From Macrocystis pyrifera (Eukaryota > Sar > Phaeophyceae > Laminariales > Laminariaceae), in the NCBI GenBank assembly GCA_031763025.1, contig JASSKH010000038.1:909001-973000 (forward strand): 64,000 nucleotides of DNA, in the 5' to 3' direction. Made by a program: the position numbers and the translations under genes. Under the pieces are notes generated by a model. That model searched no databases. It worked only from the letters and a program-made list of their open reading frames with translations, and was not told the DNA's origin. Below, one piece after another: positions 31,489-45,900 of this stretch (positions within the stretch are counted from its first letter, which is position 1; the number at the start of each line of letters is the position of its first letter).

Positions 31489-31668
31489 GAATATGTACTT
31501 ATTTAGGGAAGATTAAAGGAAAAAACACCTATCGAGTCTTACTCGATGCAAAGATATGTAACGCGCCCAGCGTGACACATGTTTTTTCCCAAAATACGTA
31601 CATGACATGAATATGTACTTATTTAGGGAAGATTAGAGAAAAAAACACCTATCGAGTCTTATTCGATA
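31489..31668 (+). repeat. ~120 bp tandem duplication
   Basis: GAATATGTACTTATTTAGGG with AAAAAACACCTATCGAGTCT appears at 31489 and again at 31609. Confidence 0.85.
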
Positions 31669-32912
31669 TATACAATATTATTTGGTATTAATGATTAGCT
31701 TGTCTGGGCATTTTATTTTCAAAGTGTGGCACATCGTACAGCACACAGCACAGCTCTGCCGCAGCATGCAGCACGAGCAGCCACAGCTCCGCAGCAACAA
31801 CGCACATAAGGCACTGCCATACAATCCAAACCCCCAACCCAAGTACTACCTGCTTCTCGGTGTAGTATGAACTCGCAGCTATCACCCTACAACAACAGCA
31901 TGTCGGCAGTATGGAGGGGCACCCCAATCCAGCACGCGTGACTCAACCGACAGCCTCTAGTAGTAACTGGAAATGATCGACCACAATATTTCCCCGACTA
32001 CATCGAACACACGCAGCACAACAAACACCACCACACACTGCACAGCACAACCCGGCACACAGGCCGTAATTCCAACGCCCAACCCAACTCAAGATTAACT
32101 GGCGGGTAGTAAGCGCTCACACGATGGTGATCCACCCGGTGAACTCTGCGGCCCCAGACCGCGAAATATAAGAGATCCCCAACAAGCGGTCAGAGAGCTG
32201 ACGACGCTCTGTTGGCCAATGAAAAACATGTCGGTTGTTCACACAAACGAAAGATTGACATGTGCCAGGTATTTTCAACAGCGGGCCTACTTACGAGAGT
32301 ACCGGAACATACGAGAGGATCGCAAAACGATGGCGAAGTAAAAAGTAATCGACTGTAGCGTCGTGGTAAACATATTGATTTTTTTAGGTCCTCCTGCTCT
32401 GTCGACCTCAAGGAATGCTCTTGTTGTGTACTTGTGGTGTTGCTCGTCGCGCGCTCGCATGCGCTAGTGTATTTCCCGTGTTAGCACAGCAGCATGGTGT
32501 CTATACTCGTTCCTTCTCTGTCGCCCTGAGGGCATATTATGCTCTTGTGCACTTGACGCTCTGCCATCGCTCGTCATATAAGAGATCCCAGCAAGCGTTT
32601 GGGTACTGCAGTATGATATCTAACGAGCGATGGGATGCTCTTGTGCACTTATTGCTGCAGTTGTTCTTCGGGGCGATCGTCGCAAGAACTTAGCGAACCC
32701 GCTTGGTTTTGCTGCTGCTGTTGCAGACGTGGCCGCTGTTGCCGTTGCGGCTGCTGCTGCTCCCTGGTGCAATCGCTCTCCCTTTGCACCTTCACCTCCT
32801 CATATATCACCTCATCACCTTACACCTTCACCCCACTTATCACCTCATCAACTTTCACCTTCAACGTATGCTCTTTTTGTGTACTTGATGTGATATCGTA
32901 TGTTGGTACCAG

Positions 32913-33180
32913 GTGTATGGTATGATGGTACTACGGTTTGATATACTACATGGAAAGAACACGGTATGCCATATGGCATGTTGGTGGTATGGTATGATGG
33001 TACGGTTTCATGCAATACATGGAAAAAACACGGTATGTGATATGGTTTGTTGGTGGTATGGTATATGGAAAAACACCGTATGTGGTATGGTATGTTGGCG
33101 GTATGGTACGATGGTACGGTGTCGTGGATGTACTATATGGCTAAATTTGCCTAGTGGTATGGTATGTTTCAGTATATAAG
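32913..33180 (+). repeat. ~65 bp GGTATG-rich repeat, about four units
   Basis: Units share TGGTGGTATGGTATGATGGT and TACATGGAAAAAACACGGTA. A similar GGTATGGTATGG field lies in TPP2 intron 9 at about 59900-60010. Confidence 0.75.
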
Positions 33181-34954
33181 GTCCGTAAGGGTCGAATACG
33201 TCCTACGAATATCATCTGAAACGACTTTATGTATCGACCACTGGAAAGTGTTCAAAAATATAAGCCATGCGGACAGACAGACAGACAGACAGACATATTT
33301 TCAATTACCGCAGCTGAGACTCAGTTTTACAAACTGAGAATCCGAGCCAAAAACAACTTCCGGTACCTAATGTTTATCTCGGTAAGTAGCGCGCAGTTAG
33401 CTGAAGGAAAAACACATTGTCGCCAGGATTCGGGGATTCGGCCGAATGGATGGTAATTTCATTATGAGACCATTCGTCACCACTCGAGGTGTCACAGTCG
33501 CCCCCCTCACCCGCTATAGGCACTCGCCTTGATTCATTTATCGCGTTGGGGTTAGCGTTCGCCTTCGCTCGCCCCCTATCCTCACCGCGTCGAATTGTGT
33601 ATTATCCTATCCTCCCTACGCAACTAGATTACTGCATGTAGTGCACGGTATTGTTTCAGATCGGTACTACAGTACTATCAATGACTGTATGCAGGTGTGA
33701 AAGGAAAACTCTCCATTTTCGTCGCGATTAGGTGGAAGGCACTAAGCTATAACTAGTGGATATGTCAAGACCGTCAGGCCGAGTGGATCTACTAATGATT
33801 TAAATATTATTATTATGCTTGCCTTCCGACAATAGATAGCGTAGATGCCGTTCCTATATAAACCGAATACCGTGATATCGTCTCCCCATTGTCACAAAAT
33901 TGATCAATTCACACTATCACACTGTACAGTAGCTCAAAGTCGTGAAGCATTTGACTTCAGCCACCCCCTGGACAAGTAGGTGGTAATATATATCTCCATC
34001 GCGGCATGAACGACAGTGGCCGGTCCTCCCACAGTTTCCAACACTTGAAATATTTCCAATCACCAATCGCCGCAGTCAGCTTTCGTGCGCTCAAAATTAC
34101 CGTCCGCCATGTTGTTTTTATGACGCACGGCTGTGAGGAACTGTAAGAATAGTTACCGGACCGACTGCTTATTCTTCTTCTGTCGCTGGCCTATCTGCAT
34201 CCTTCTGAAGGGGGCCAACCCCGGATTATACAGGAGATCAGACACATTTATCGGTAGGATGATTGGTTTGAGAGCTTCCCCATTTAAGTCATCTACCGCT
34301 ACTACGTACTGTACGACTTGTTCTACTTCGTACTATAGTACTTGGTATACTACCGTACTACTGCCGTACTGTTTTCCTTACTGTCCTTACAAGGAACGAA
34401 GGATGAGCTAATCCCGTAACATCACAAATATTCACGTACGCTGCTTGCGAGCGGCTGGAAACCCTTCAGTTACCTATACATTGCTTGCATTGGCGGTCGA
34501 TTGATGCCACGTATCGCGTTTTATTTTCTGATGGCCACGTATCTCCCATGCCATGAATTACAAGCACGCACTTGTATGTTGCAATAATAATGCTGCTGTT
34601 GTTACAGTCATCTCTCTTGTCTACGTGTGCATGCTGTACTGCTTGCGTGCAGGCACTTCCCTCCTCTCTACGCGTGACCTATGCTGTGCTTCAAGACGAA
34701 GAGCTGCAAGCACGGCCTAATGCCATACCCTGCATACCCTGCAGGTACATACCATAGAGGTGCTGCTCAAGACAACGATCTACAGGTAGTACAACAAGTA
34801 TCACACGCAGAGCTGAGATGAGGCATCTTTTTTTATTACTTTACGTTTATTTTATTTTTTTGTTATTTTATATAATCATTTTTCTTTCCGGCCTAACTCG
34901 TAGAAGGTTTTTACTACAGCGATCTTCTGGACAAGCCGTGGTCATATAGGTGTT

Positions 34955-35192
34955 GCCCCTTCTCCCCCCCGGTACGTGCCTTTATTTTTGGTCGCGCATA
35001 GGGTTCAGCATTCTCACTGCTCGTCGATTTTCATCGAATATTGCTAACTCACGCTCTCGCGCTTGGCGTTAATCAGTTTTTTATGCACAGAAAAAGTCCC
35101 TATGAGCATGCACTCGGTGAGACTCGAACCCACGAAATTGATCTTGATAGGCGCGCGGACCACCTACCAAGCTTGTGAAGCCACCGGGGACG
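34955..35192 (-). repeat. tRNA-headed dispersed repeat (SINE-like), second head-bearing copy
   Basis: The minus strand from 35192 has CCCCGGTGGCTTCACAAGCT and then GTGGGTTCGAGTCTCAC, a paired T-arm with a near-consensus B-box. The acceptor stem does not pair, so it is not a tRNA gene. The body down to 34955 matches family R1. Confidence 0.5.
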
Positions 35193-35361
35193 CTGGCTTA
35201 TTCATACAGTAAACACTGTGTGCCCAATTTCCTTTGACCCACACACACATGCCCACGACCAACACACGGCCACCAACGCCAGCGACCCAGACACCCGCAA
35301 CCTACATACCCAAAACCCGCACTCCATACACCCACGCCCATACCACTACCGACACTTCGAA

Positions 35362-35691
35362 GTTTAGGTTTGAAGATGCATGTACGATCTCTTCTTCCAA
35401 CGAGGCCCCGCTGTCGCGCGCATGCAATGCATACAACACGTTGCTGGCTGCAGGAACCGTGTACCCCGCACCTTTAGGCTGGGCTTTCTTCTGCTGGGCC
35501 CGATCCTCTTCCTGTGGTTCTCCCCTGCGCTTGGAGCTGTGCTGCTGTTGTACTGCTGCGGAGCGGCATGGGTAGTGGGGGGGAGCTGCACCTCCTCGTC
35601 GCGTGTTACTGCTGCTGCTGCCGCACCTGCTGTTGTGCCCGTGTTTGTGCTCGAACAGGTATACACACGTACGTACGCGACCTTTCGTCAT
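35362..35691 (-). CDS. Coding-looking minus-strand segment, possible 5' exon of an unassigned gene
   Basis: One minus-strand frame reads GYTVPAASNVLYALHARD and SLEEEIVHASSNLNFE up to a possible GTGTCG donor, starting from ATG at 35691 or from an internal acceptor. A second frame (AAAVTRDEEVQLPPTTHAAP up to an AAG|GTGCGG donor) is equally protein-like over the upstream half. It lies head to head with TPP2. It could be a distant first exon of the SUMO protease, but no linking exon is proven. Confidence 0.35.
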
Positions 35692-36049
35692 CGGATTAAA
35701 AAGTCAAAACCAAAGAAGAGTCTTCATCACTGCAACTTTTTTTTAGCGAGATGCGCGAGGAAGGAACCGGTTGCCCGAATACGCCAACACCAAAACCCCT
35801 ACCGTCGACAGCAGTGCATTCGCACATGGGACTTGCGCACTGCCGTAGAGTTGCCCTGCTTGTTATGAGGTCAGGAACTCTCAGCCTCAGCCCCCGACGA
35901 CGTGCATTTCGACGGTGTGTAACTGCTGTGCTGCATCGCTGCTGCTCTGAACAACAACAAGCACTGCTGCTGCTGCAGTATCTGTCTAACATATTTCTTG
36001 CTTGTTGTCGAGACACAGGCGGTGTCTTGCGGAACGACGTCCTGAAAAC

Positions 36050-36370
36050 TGCTGCCAACTTGCCACACGACAGCAAGCAATCCTTATAGTTCGGGGCGGT
36101 ACTCGTAGCACAGCTATCGTAGACTGGCGGCGTGGTTCAGGCTCCACCAAAACGCGCATCTGACGAGCTATGATGCCTCTCCGTCGGTAAAACTTTGTTT
36201 TGGACCCTACTCCCAAAATCAGACGAAATCGAAATCGGAAACAATTTCTTCTTGGCGGTCGTGTCGCTCTGAAGATTGTTGCCAACTTGCCATATCGCAG
36301 CATGTAACTTGTAGTTTGGGACGGCACTCGTAGTACGAAGGCCGGCGGCATGGCTCAGAACTCCTTCAAA
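36050..36370 (+). repeat. ~235 bp tandem duplication upstream of TPP2
   Basis: GCCAACTTGCCA(C/T)A followed by GTAGTTTGGGACGGCACTCG-like sequence occurs near 36055 and again near 36287. The TPP2 promoter should lie between here and 36686, but I see no clear TATA box. Confidence 0.65.
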
Positions 36371-36686
36371 AGACTTCTGCAACGGGACAAGCCTGTGTTT
36401 GTGGTACCACAACAGCTTGTCTCAAAGGTGCTCGCGGCGCACATTACGTTTTCGTCGGTACACATATTATCAGTAGTACCTCCGATTTCCAATCATTTGC
36501 CGTCGGTGGTATGTTGTTTTCTGGGGGTACTCTGACAGCAGTACCTTTTTTTTGTATCATAGCCCCCGCAGCAAGAATGGTGCGCGATCTCTTGGGAACA
36601 AAAAAGCAAATCAAACAAACGCAGACAGAAAGCACACTTTGCACAGCTAAAGGAGCTCTTGTTGCAATCTGTCCCAGGTTTCCCTC

Positions 36687-36926
36687 ATGACATCCCCTCC
36701 TCAACTAAGCGGTGGCGCTAGCGATGCACCTCAGATCACGCCGGAGGATACCGTCGTAAAAGAGGAAGTCCAAACAAGCGCCGCGGAATTCCCGGTGTTG
36801 GGGCTTCTGCCAAAGCAAGAGACCCAGGCATGGGACTTCGTGAAGGAGTTTCCTGAGTACGATGGGCGTGGCGTGAAGGTGGCAATCCTCGACACTGGTG
36901 TTGATCCTGCTGCCAGTGGACTCCAG
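36687..36926 (+). CDS. TPP2: TPP2 exon 1 with start codon and catalytic Asp
   Basis: Eighty codons, ATG to LQ, phase 0 donor GTGCGT. A Pro/Ser/acidic leader of about 34 residues precedes [30 protein letters not shown] holds Asp69. The leader is longer than in mammals; no signal peptide. Confidence 0.95.
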
Positions 36927-39900
36927 GTGCGTGGCTGTGCTGTGTGGATCTGGACAGGGGATGTCTTGGGTGGTCAGTTCAGTGCACTGATATGTTGTGC
37001 ACCTATTATGCTGCCGTGTTGCAAATGACAAACCAAAGCCTGCTGTTGACGTACAGCAGTACTCTGTATGGTTGCAACACGTACTCGTACCAGAAATGCA
37101 AATGGCGTAACCTCTATTAATACGTAAAATATCGGGTACCCCACTACTGGTATAAAAATATTGGCTATTGGTGCATACCAGTTACCACGGATGCATACCT
37201 CCCGTTACCTCTCGTACTGCTGCCCAACGGAGTACGAAGAGCTCTCCAGCAATAGAGCAGCAGCGGCATCAGCAGCAAGAGCATGACCAATGATAAACAC
37301 TTTGGCCGTGACGACACGCACAGCCGAGATGGGTGCAGTGCGTTGTTTGTGGTCGTGGGAAACACTGCGAGTATACGATTATGTATGATCCCTGGTACAC
37401 TCCTGCGTACCACTACCTTTAAACCTGGATTCGTATACTAAGTACGCCTGGACTGCTGTAGTTTCTGTAGACCACCGCCGTATTGCGTGGAAGATTGCAC
37501 ACTGCTCCCAGTATACTTCATACTCCGAGTATACTCGGAGTATCGGGTACATATCGGACGCTGAGTACTGAGAGTATTGGTACTGGTGGCATAAACACTG
37601 AGTATTGGGCGTATGAGCAGTACTGAAGGCCCAAATACTGCGAGTACTGGGAGTATGAGCGGTGCAGAACCCCGAGTACAAGCAGTGTACTCGCAGCACC
37701 AACATCCGAAGTACTCGCAGTACTGTTGAACCCGGAAATACTGCGAATACTCGCAACCTATACTCTCGAAATACTGTCAGTACTCTGAGTACTTCAGTTG
37801 CCACCCCCGAAAGAAATTTGTCACAACTCACACTCGCACTCGTGGGACCACCAGTCAATTGCACACCTCGGATAACGTAACACTCCGACAACACCTCGTA
37901 CGTATCTACGCTATGGGGTCCAACGCAGTGATGCCGCCACGTGTTAACGTAGTGTCAGCACCGGAGGACCAATCACGTTAACACGGTAACACAGTGTCAA
38001 CTGGAAACCCACGAACGTGCACACGCCTGAACGTTATGTTCCTGCTCGATCTCGTCCAGCGTACGGTAGCATTACGTTACGCCGTGAACGCTGCTTGTAC
38101 TATTAATAACACCAACACAATGTTAGGAGTTAGTTGACCATACACGTACGTTATCACCCTAACGTGCCCAGATCGATATCCGCAGATTTACCAACATAAT
38201 AACATAAATGTTACTGACTACGCAACGTTGGACATGACACACTAACACTGCGTCATCCTTTGTAAGAGGAGCGTTACACAGAACACGCTAAGATCATGTT
38301 ACTATGTGCTGGTCGGCACTAACGTTATCGTACATAGCGTATGTACTACTGCTGTGACTCTCATCTTGATTTCAGAAACATGGTGCCAAAGAAATTGGGC
38401 GTACACCTCGTGTGGACACCAATGTTGGTCCACCAGGTTCCCAAGACGTGAAAAATCCAACCAAAAACGGCCTCTTGCCACTATCTATCCCTTGAGATTA
38501 GTGTTCGGTATCGAGAATTTTTTCGACGGGATACGATATCTCGATACTAGCCCCATAAATGTGGGATATGGATACGATATCTCGATATATATCGTATCTT
38601 GCAATATATTATATAAGATATGATATCACGATTTATCGCGATATGTCATGTGATATCACGCCAGATCACCCCAAAACAGCAGGCAAACACAATTTCAACG
38701 AAACCCCGCGGCCTTTTTGCCGAGGGAGCCCACAATCCACAATAACACGCCCAGCTGCTCCCAGGAGAACACCGTCGTGGCACAGCATACGTTCCAGGAT
38801 GCGCCGCCACGGAACACGGCTTGTTGAAAGGCCATCAGTCAGCGCTTTCAGCGATTCGGGCTGTAGTGTAATTCTGATGTAGTTTTAAGTTGATATTGAT
38901 ATTGGCTGGTAAGCACCCATCCGATTAATGCAAGTGTACCAAAAAGTGCAGGGGTTTTAAAGTCAACATTTATGCTCGCTATTTGCGATACTCATATACT
39001 GCTGTTGGTTAATTTGTTTTGCCGTCCAATCTACGACGCGAATTTTGTGTGCACTACTTTGTCAAGCTCCCTCCCTTAGTATCTCGTATCCCGGATCACA
39101 TAGCAGGCACTCTCCCCATCTCCCTTCCCCACTATCGTGCGTGCCTTTGTTTTAATCGCGAGAGGTGTTCGGCATTTCCTTAACGTTTTGTTCCCTCGCG
39201 TCCACCTGCTTCGAACTGCTGTTGTGCGTGCAACCTGATATACCAAGTATGTAGCAGTAGTCTTGTTTCTCAATGTGCGCTGCGGTCATACTTCTGATGC
39301 GTTTGGTTCAGGCTTTCATCTGGAATCTGGATCCGAACCAACACACGCACATGATCTCTTTGATACACTACCTGTGTGCATTTACACGTAATATCGTATC
39401 TTATATCATGCGATATCGCATGATATCGGTACCTGCGATATATCATGCGATATTTCAAGATACGATATATCGAAATATTCCGGAAATATTCTCGATATTG
39501 ATATTGATATATCCCGAAAATATCGCATGATACATCCAGAATTCTAGATCCGATACCGAACACTACTTGAGATGTGGCGAGTACTATAATACCGTTACGT
39601 CGCTCTATTTTTGCCTCGTTTTTTTGCTCCGCAAATATATACGATAACACATGCCCTGGTGCTATATACGAGAACGATACGTAAAATTTGTGCGTATGAC
39701 GTATAACTGGTCCTACATACGAGAACGATACGTATAACATTTGTGATAGGGCAAATGCCAAAATCAGGTGTACCTGATCCGTTTGAGCCAAAATCAGGTA
39801 CATTCTAAAACCAAGTAAAAAACGTGCGCCACGAGCGGTGTGATGTCCCATGACAATCCGGTAAAAAAAGAATGCGCCTGACGCACTATAAGGGTCCCGC

Positions 39901-42900
39901 ATGGCTTCCAAAATCTGAATCGTTTTGTTTTCGTCAGGGTGTATCATAGGTACCACGGGCTCCACTTGGACCTGCAGAGAGTCACTATCAATATGCTTCG
40001 TTTGTTTCGCCACGGTGGGAGCGCCAAGAGTATCTACTCTGGCGCTCCCCCCCCGTTGACAGCTTTAAAGCTTCCAGACCGTCCTCGCGGAACCGCCTGC
40101 TCGACACGAAATTATCTTGCCTTGACCAAACCTGAGACCACCTCGACTCGGGGTGGTCCAGACGAAATGCCGTGTGGCCATGGTGCTGTAAAGACTACTG
40201 TGAACATAGAAAACAACAGAGTACACACAACAACCAACTGAAGCACACCGCACACCCCGATGGAGAAAAAGTGAAACCAGCGTAGGCATGTATGCATGTA
40301 TATACGTACTTTTACGTACGACGTACGATACAGAGTTTATACGTCAATACAGAAGAATTTCAAACGAGGGAGGGCAGACGCATAGGGAGAGAAAACACAG
40401 TGTACGTATGGCCTCTCTGATTGGTTCGAAGTTGGCCAAAATCAGTTGAAAGGTAGACAGAGTAGAACAAATCAGGTATACCTTGGCTTTTTCGGTCCAA
40501 AATCAGTTGCGATGTCAGCCTGGCCAATAGCAGGGCTCCAGGGGTGTGTTTTGTACTTGTTTTTAGCATGTAACTGATTTTGGCCGAAAAGTGGCCAGGT
40601 ATACCTGATTTTGGCTAAAACCCTTTGAAATATGTACTAGTGCTGCAGATTTTTACCATACACACTGCTCTTGCACATCCTACCACTTTTGTTGGCGAAA
40701 TAATATCGGGAAGATGATACAGCCACAATGTGGTACGGTAGCGTGCGGTCTACACCCAACATTATGTTACAAATAACACACTAGCATAACATGACGTAGT
40801 GGCCAGTACTATAATACTAACACTACGTGGTTCGGACCCCCCGTCTGATTGCTATAGAGTCGGATCACGTGACATTTAACATACGTTGGCAATGTTCGAG
40901 TCTTGGACGGCCGATACGTAGCACTATGTTCGGATGTTGGCCTAAATGCGGAGGTTCTCTCTAAACATTATGTTACAGGTGCTACTGTCAGTGAAGATCT
41001 GATTTAAACTTTTCGTTATGTGTTAGACCTATGCCAATGGAAACGCGAAGTATCAATAGAAAAATTGAATTTCAAAGATACCCCCCAAAAATGTTTAGAA
41101 CAAGCTTCCTATGGGCACGTTTAGAAAAAAAAAAAAATCCCAACTTTTGGAAAAGCCCGAAAAAAGCAAATCTGGGGCCGATGTTGGGCCAAGATCGGCT
41201 TGGGAAAAACTCAGGCCGATCTTTGGTTCGAAGCAGCGAGATTCCGAATCCTCGACAGACATCGATCGACAAAACCAACGATTGTGTCATGAATTCTGAA
41301 CGGAGTGCGCTCGTGAGGGGCTCCGACCCACCCTTGGGTCACCGTCTTCACACAATGGCCAGTGACGTGTGGCGGGCGCTGACCAGGCGTACGATAAAAA
41401 AACAATTAGCCGCTGGTGTGTACCAAACAGAAGACAAAAATGCTCGATCCGCCTCGAATGGCAAAAAAAACAGGCTTTTTTTCAGGTTTGGGAGAATACC
41501 GCAGGACGCCGCCGGCAAGCTCTCGCCCCCTAGAGCATTTATCCACTTTCTATCTTCGATGCCGTCATCTATACTCGTTGGCCTTGCCCGACACCAAGCG
41601 GGTTGGCCGTGGGCTGAGTCTATATCGAGATCGAGCATCTATCGTCGCACGAGCTGATTTTTATCAGCGTGTCGACAATTTGCAACTAGAGAATACAAAT
41701 TGCGCCGCCTGCAGCCGTTAGAAAAAAAAAGAAGGAAAAATCAAGCATTTTTTTCCCTTTTTTCCCACAGCGGCGGTACGAGGATATTTTTGGCTGTTTT
41801 TTTTAAAGCAGCATTTTTGAAAGAAAACTTTTGGACTTCGCGTTGCCATTTGGCAGCATAGGTCTTACCATAATATTCAATCCGGGCCTAACAATATGTT
41901 GCTGAGTTACCGCTGGGGCCGAAGTCGTTCTAACGTCGTGTTGCGGCGATACCCTTGGGGTCTTCCCGATGTCTAACATGTGTTACCTGTTGTTGTTACC
42001 CTTGGGGTCTTCCCGATGTCTAAGATGTGTTACCTGTGTAAGTGGTACAGCGGCGTCGCGAAGTAACATAATGTGGCCGTGTTATCCAATGTCGCCGAGA
42101 TCCCAGCAAGGGACGCCTTCATGATATCTCCGGGGGGAGGATAACTCAACATCCCAGGTAAAAAACGCCTCCATATATTTGAAACCCCATAACAGGGGGT
42201 ATGTAGGGGATATCCCCGCAAAAAAAAACCTAAAAAATGAGGAAACCCCGTCAGTAAGTTATCCATCCACACCACCAATACGTTATCCATCTGTATCGTA
42301 AAGTGCACACTCGCACGTGCAAATTGACACGGCAGTACCAGGGTAACTTGTTGTTCATGTTAGATTGGGGGTGTGCGTTGTCTGCTACCTTGTGTTATTC
42401 CATAAAATGCATACGAGCTAGCACAGTAATACAATGCTAGTGTTTTATCGATCATTTACGTTTTCTGTTTGACGTATGCTATGGGAGCAAGACTTCCGTT
42501 TACCCTCTAACATCGCGTCGCTCGACACGGACTGCTGCTGCTGCGGTAGTTACGGTAACATAATGCTAACGTTGTATTGGCCATGTACGTCAGCCCTCTA
42601 ACGTGTGTTGCGATAGCCAATAGGAATTCCACCAACACACTAACATAGGGTTGTGCAAGCGTTCAATTGGCCATGTACATTGTCCTTCTAGATTGTGATA
42701 CAGTGGCAAGTAAGAATTCCGCTGACACACCAACACAACGTTACTCGCTACTGGCTGATTTGGCTAACACAGCAGTAGCACAACAATGTTAACGTTTAAT
42801 TGACCATGTACGTTATCCCTTCAACGCGTGTTACGGTAGCCACAAGGAATTCCGCTGACACACTAAGTAAGATAGTGTTGCTCGCTATGGGCTGCATACC

Positions 42901-45900
42901 CAAGCACCGTAATACGTACTGCGGTCAATACGGGGTCAAGGTAACACTCTGACCTAACCCTTATAGGACTGCAGTCCGGTTTTCGGGACAAACTACTAGG
43001 AATTTGACTGGATTGTCCCCAAAACGGAACTACAGTTCTAAAGGCGTTAATGTTACGCGATTGCCCGCTAAAGTCATAGCACATTAACACTACAAGTAAG
43101 TATGTTTAACAAAATCCAAAAAGTAGTTAACTAACGTGCTGTAGTAGCGTAATGTTACGATTTTTTTGCGCTGACGCCCAACATTAACATAAAACGCTTA
43201 GCGTTACGTTATCCGAGGTGTGAATCTATCCTGCAAACAAATGGGGATCAACTTATGGAAACGGTGCGCAGATGGTATTATTTTAGTGTTTCGTGTTTCC
43301 ATGGGAGATGTGGTTGTTTGTATTGCTGGTGATCGGCTGATAAACCTTGAGTTGTTTGTGGACTTGACGTCGGCGGCTGTCGTAACGCTTTTTTGTTGAA
43401 GAAAACTTTGGCAGCTTCATATACAACAAGAATACGAAAAAAACATCTTGCAGATACGTGGTCCACTGCAACGTGAGAGTTATCCCTGACTGACTGTGAG
43501 GGAGGAGCACAAGTCGTCCATCATTGGACACACCTCTTTAAGTTAGTAGCACCAGGCTGAAACCGTAAAAAAACTCGAGAACAACAACATGCCGAAACCG
43601 TCAAACACATGTATTTTTTGCCCTTCCGAGTTAAAATATGAAGCTTAAATCGAACCGAAGAACTCATCGAACGGATGGTACGTGTTGTATACAACAAACT
43701 TTTGAATGCTTTACATTTTACATGATTAGTATAGAATAGCCCACAGCAAACAATCAGAATCGTCACAGCGATTGATAACGAAGACCAAGAACAAAAAAGC
43801 CACGGATATAAAAAGTGTAGGAAGTTTTTTAACACACCCCAGTTTTTGTAGAAGGGGGTGACGCAAGAAAAAACGCAGGTTATGAATATTACCAGGTAAT
43901 GCTTTGATGGGGCGAGGGTGGATTCGTGCGATGAATTAAGAGTACAACATAATTGCGAGTGAGTGCCGAGAGGAGAGTTCGGGACAGGCAGGGTAAAGGA
44001 CGCAACTACTAGCTGCGATACACCGTACCTTATACGACTTTTGTCTTGTATTTCGTACAAGGTTCCCCTTCGGGATGTAGTTGACTTGAAATCCCGGAGG
44101 TGTCTCAAGTTGACAAGGGAGAGCATCATCCTAATCAGGCGTCCCTATCTACTGAACTGCTGTGGAACTGCTATATGATAGAATGAGGTTCAACGACGTG
44201 TCCTTGGCTTTAAAATCATAGGTGAAAAGGTGAACATGACGTATCTCCTTGCGAGCACTGCACATTCATATGCGAGCACTGCACACTCATACGAACACAA
44301 AATTTAGCACCGAGGCCAATGTGTGAAGCGTTGGTGCGGCTGTACTGCTAATGGACCGCTGCTGCTGCTAGTGCTAGTGATGGTGTTGTGTCTGCCGTGG
44401 CTGCGGGGTTGTTTTCGAAATCCCGAGGAAGGATTCGTTCGTATCGTCGTCCTGCCCCCCAGCATGCAATTATTGGACCTGAGAATAGGTGCGTTCACAT
44501 GGCACACACAGGCACACACCGTCCGCGGCTGTCGCAAAAGGAAGAGCTTGATGTACGAGTACGACTGCTGTTGTTCCGTGGCTGCCACGTACTGGTAGTA
44601 GAGAGCTTCAGGGAAAGTGTGATCAGACATGATACAGCAGCAGCAGCCAGCAGTAAGCAGAGCAAAGTATCAAATTGTGGAGTTGCCACTGTCCTGCTTG
44701 GCTGTATGTGGGCGGAACGTCTCCCCGCAATCACTTGCCACATTTCGCGACTATGAAGTTTGATCGCCCAGCGCATGCGCCACGGAGCCCGGCCTGGAGC
44801 CACATTTGCGCCGTGGTATACACGCGAGCCCCCTGCGTGCCCGACCAGGCTACGCACATGTCCTGCGCGGTATGGCCATGGCCAGGCTACGTGCCCGGTG
44901 CCAGTTGTTTTACGTGCCTGGTGCGAGGTGTACAGCAATACTCGGAGGTTTGCTGTGGGTTTCCATGGACCTGCTTGGCTCTAGCAAGTCGGAGCAGCTC
45001 CCCGTGGTTATTTTTGCCAGAATTCACAACTTTCAGTTGAGACCACGCGCCACGGAGTCCGGCCGGGACCCACTCTTGCGCAGTGGTGTAGACACAAGCT
45101 GCCTGCATGCCCGCAGCCAAGAGCGCGAGAAAAGACTCGCGGCCAGAGAAAAGTAAAGAAGTCTGGAAAAAACTCAACTTGGTATTAATGTGGCAAACTG
45201 TACCGGTTTGGCATATTTGTATAGCATGCATTTATCGTTCAAACGTATACTGGAGAAGGTATACCTAGTTTTGTTTTTATCAGAAGCAAAGACAAGAAAG
45301 ACCATCACTCCTACTGTAGTCGTCTTGCGTGTACTTGTTGCTACTGTCGTAGTCTATGTACTACATAATCAAACATTACTTGTAGCAATGAATACGACCA
45401 CCGTGGGAGGGATTTATGTATACAGAGCTGAAACGAACTACTCGGCTCTAACGTTCCAGCGAAGTGGCAAACTGGAGGGTATACCTGGTATTGTGTTCTC
45501 AGAACCAGAGACAAAAGAGACACTCACTCCTCCTAGTCGTGTGTGTACTTTTTGCTACTGCCGTAGTCTAGTGTACTACATAGTTGAACATTTTTTTGTA
45601 GCAATGGATACTACCACCGTACGAGGGATTTATGTATACAGAGCTGAAAAGAACTAGCCGCAAAAACAGCGGCTAGAGCGTTCCAGCGAAGTGACTACCT
45701 GGAGGGTATACCTGGTATTGTGTTATCAGAACCAGACCAAAGACAAAACAGACACTCCCTCCTCCTAATCGTGCGTATGTAGTTGTTGCTACTGCCGTGG
45801 TCTAGTGTACTATTACGGGGAACCATAGTAAATAGGACCTACGGTACACACAACAACCTATACATTTTCCTATTTTTACCAACAATATTTGGTCCTATTT

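Noticed and set aside
35100-35192. tRNA gene on the minus strand
   Set aside because: T-arm and B-box are good, but the acceptor stem does not pair and no normal anticodon arm could be drawn. Better explained as the head of a SINE-like repeat.
45190-45657. 155-codon plus-strand frame in TPP2 intron 1
   Set aside because: It runs through two units of a ~230 bp tandem repeat and repeats its own peptide. No domain.
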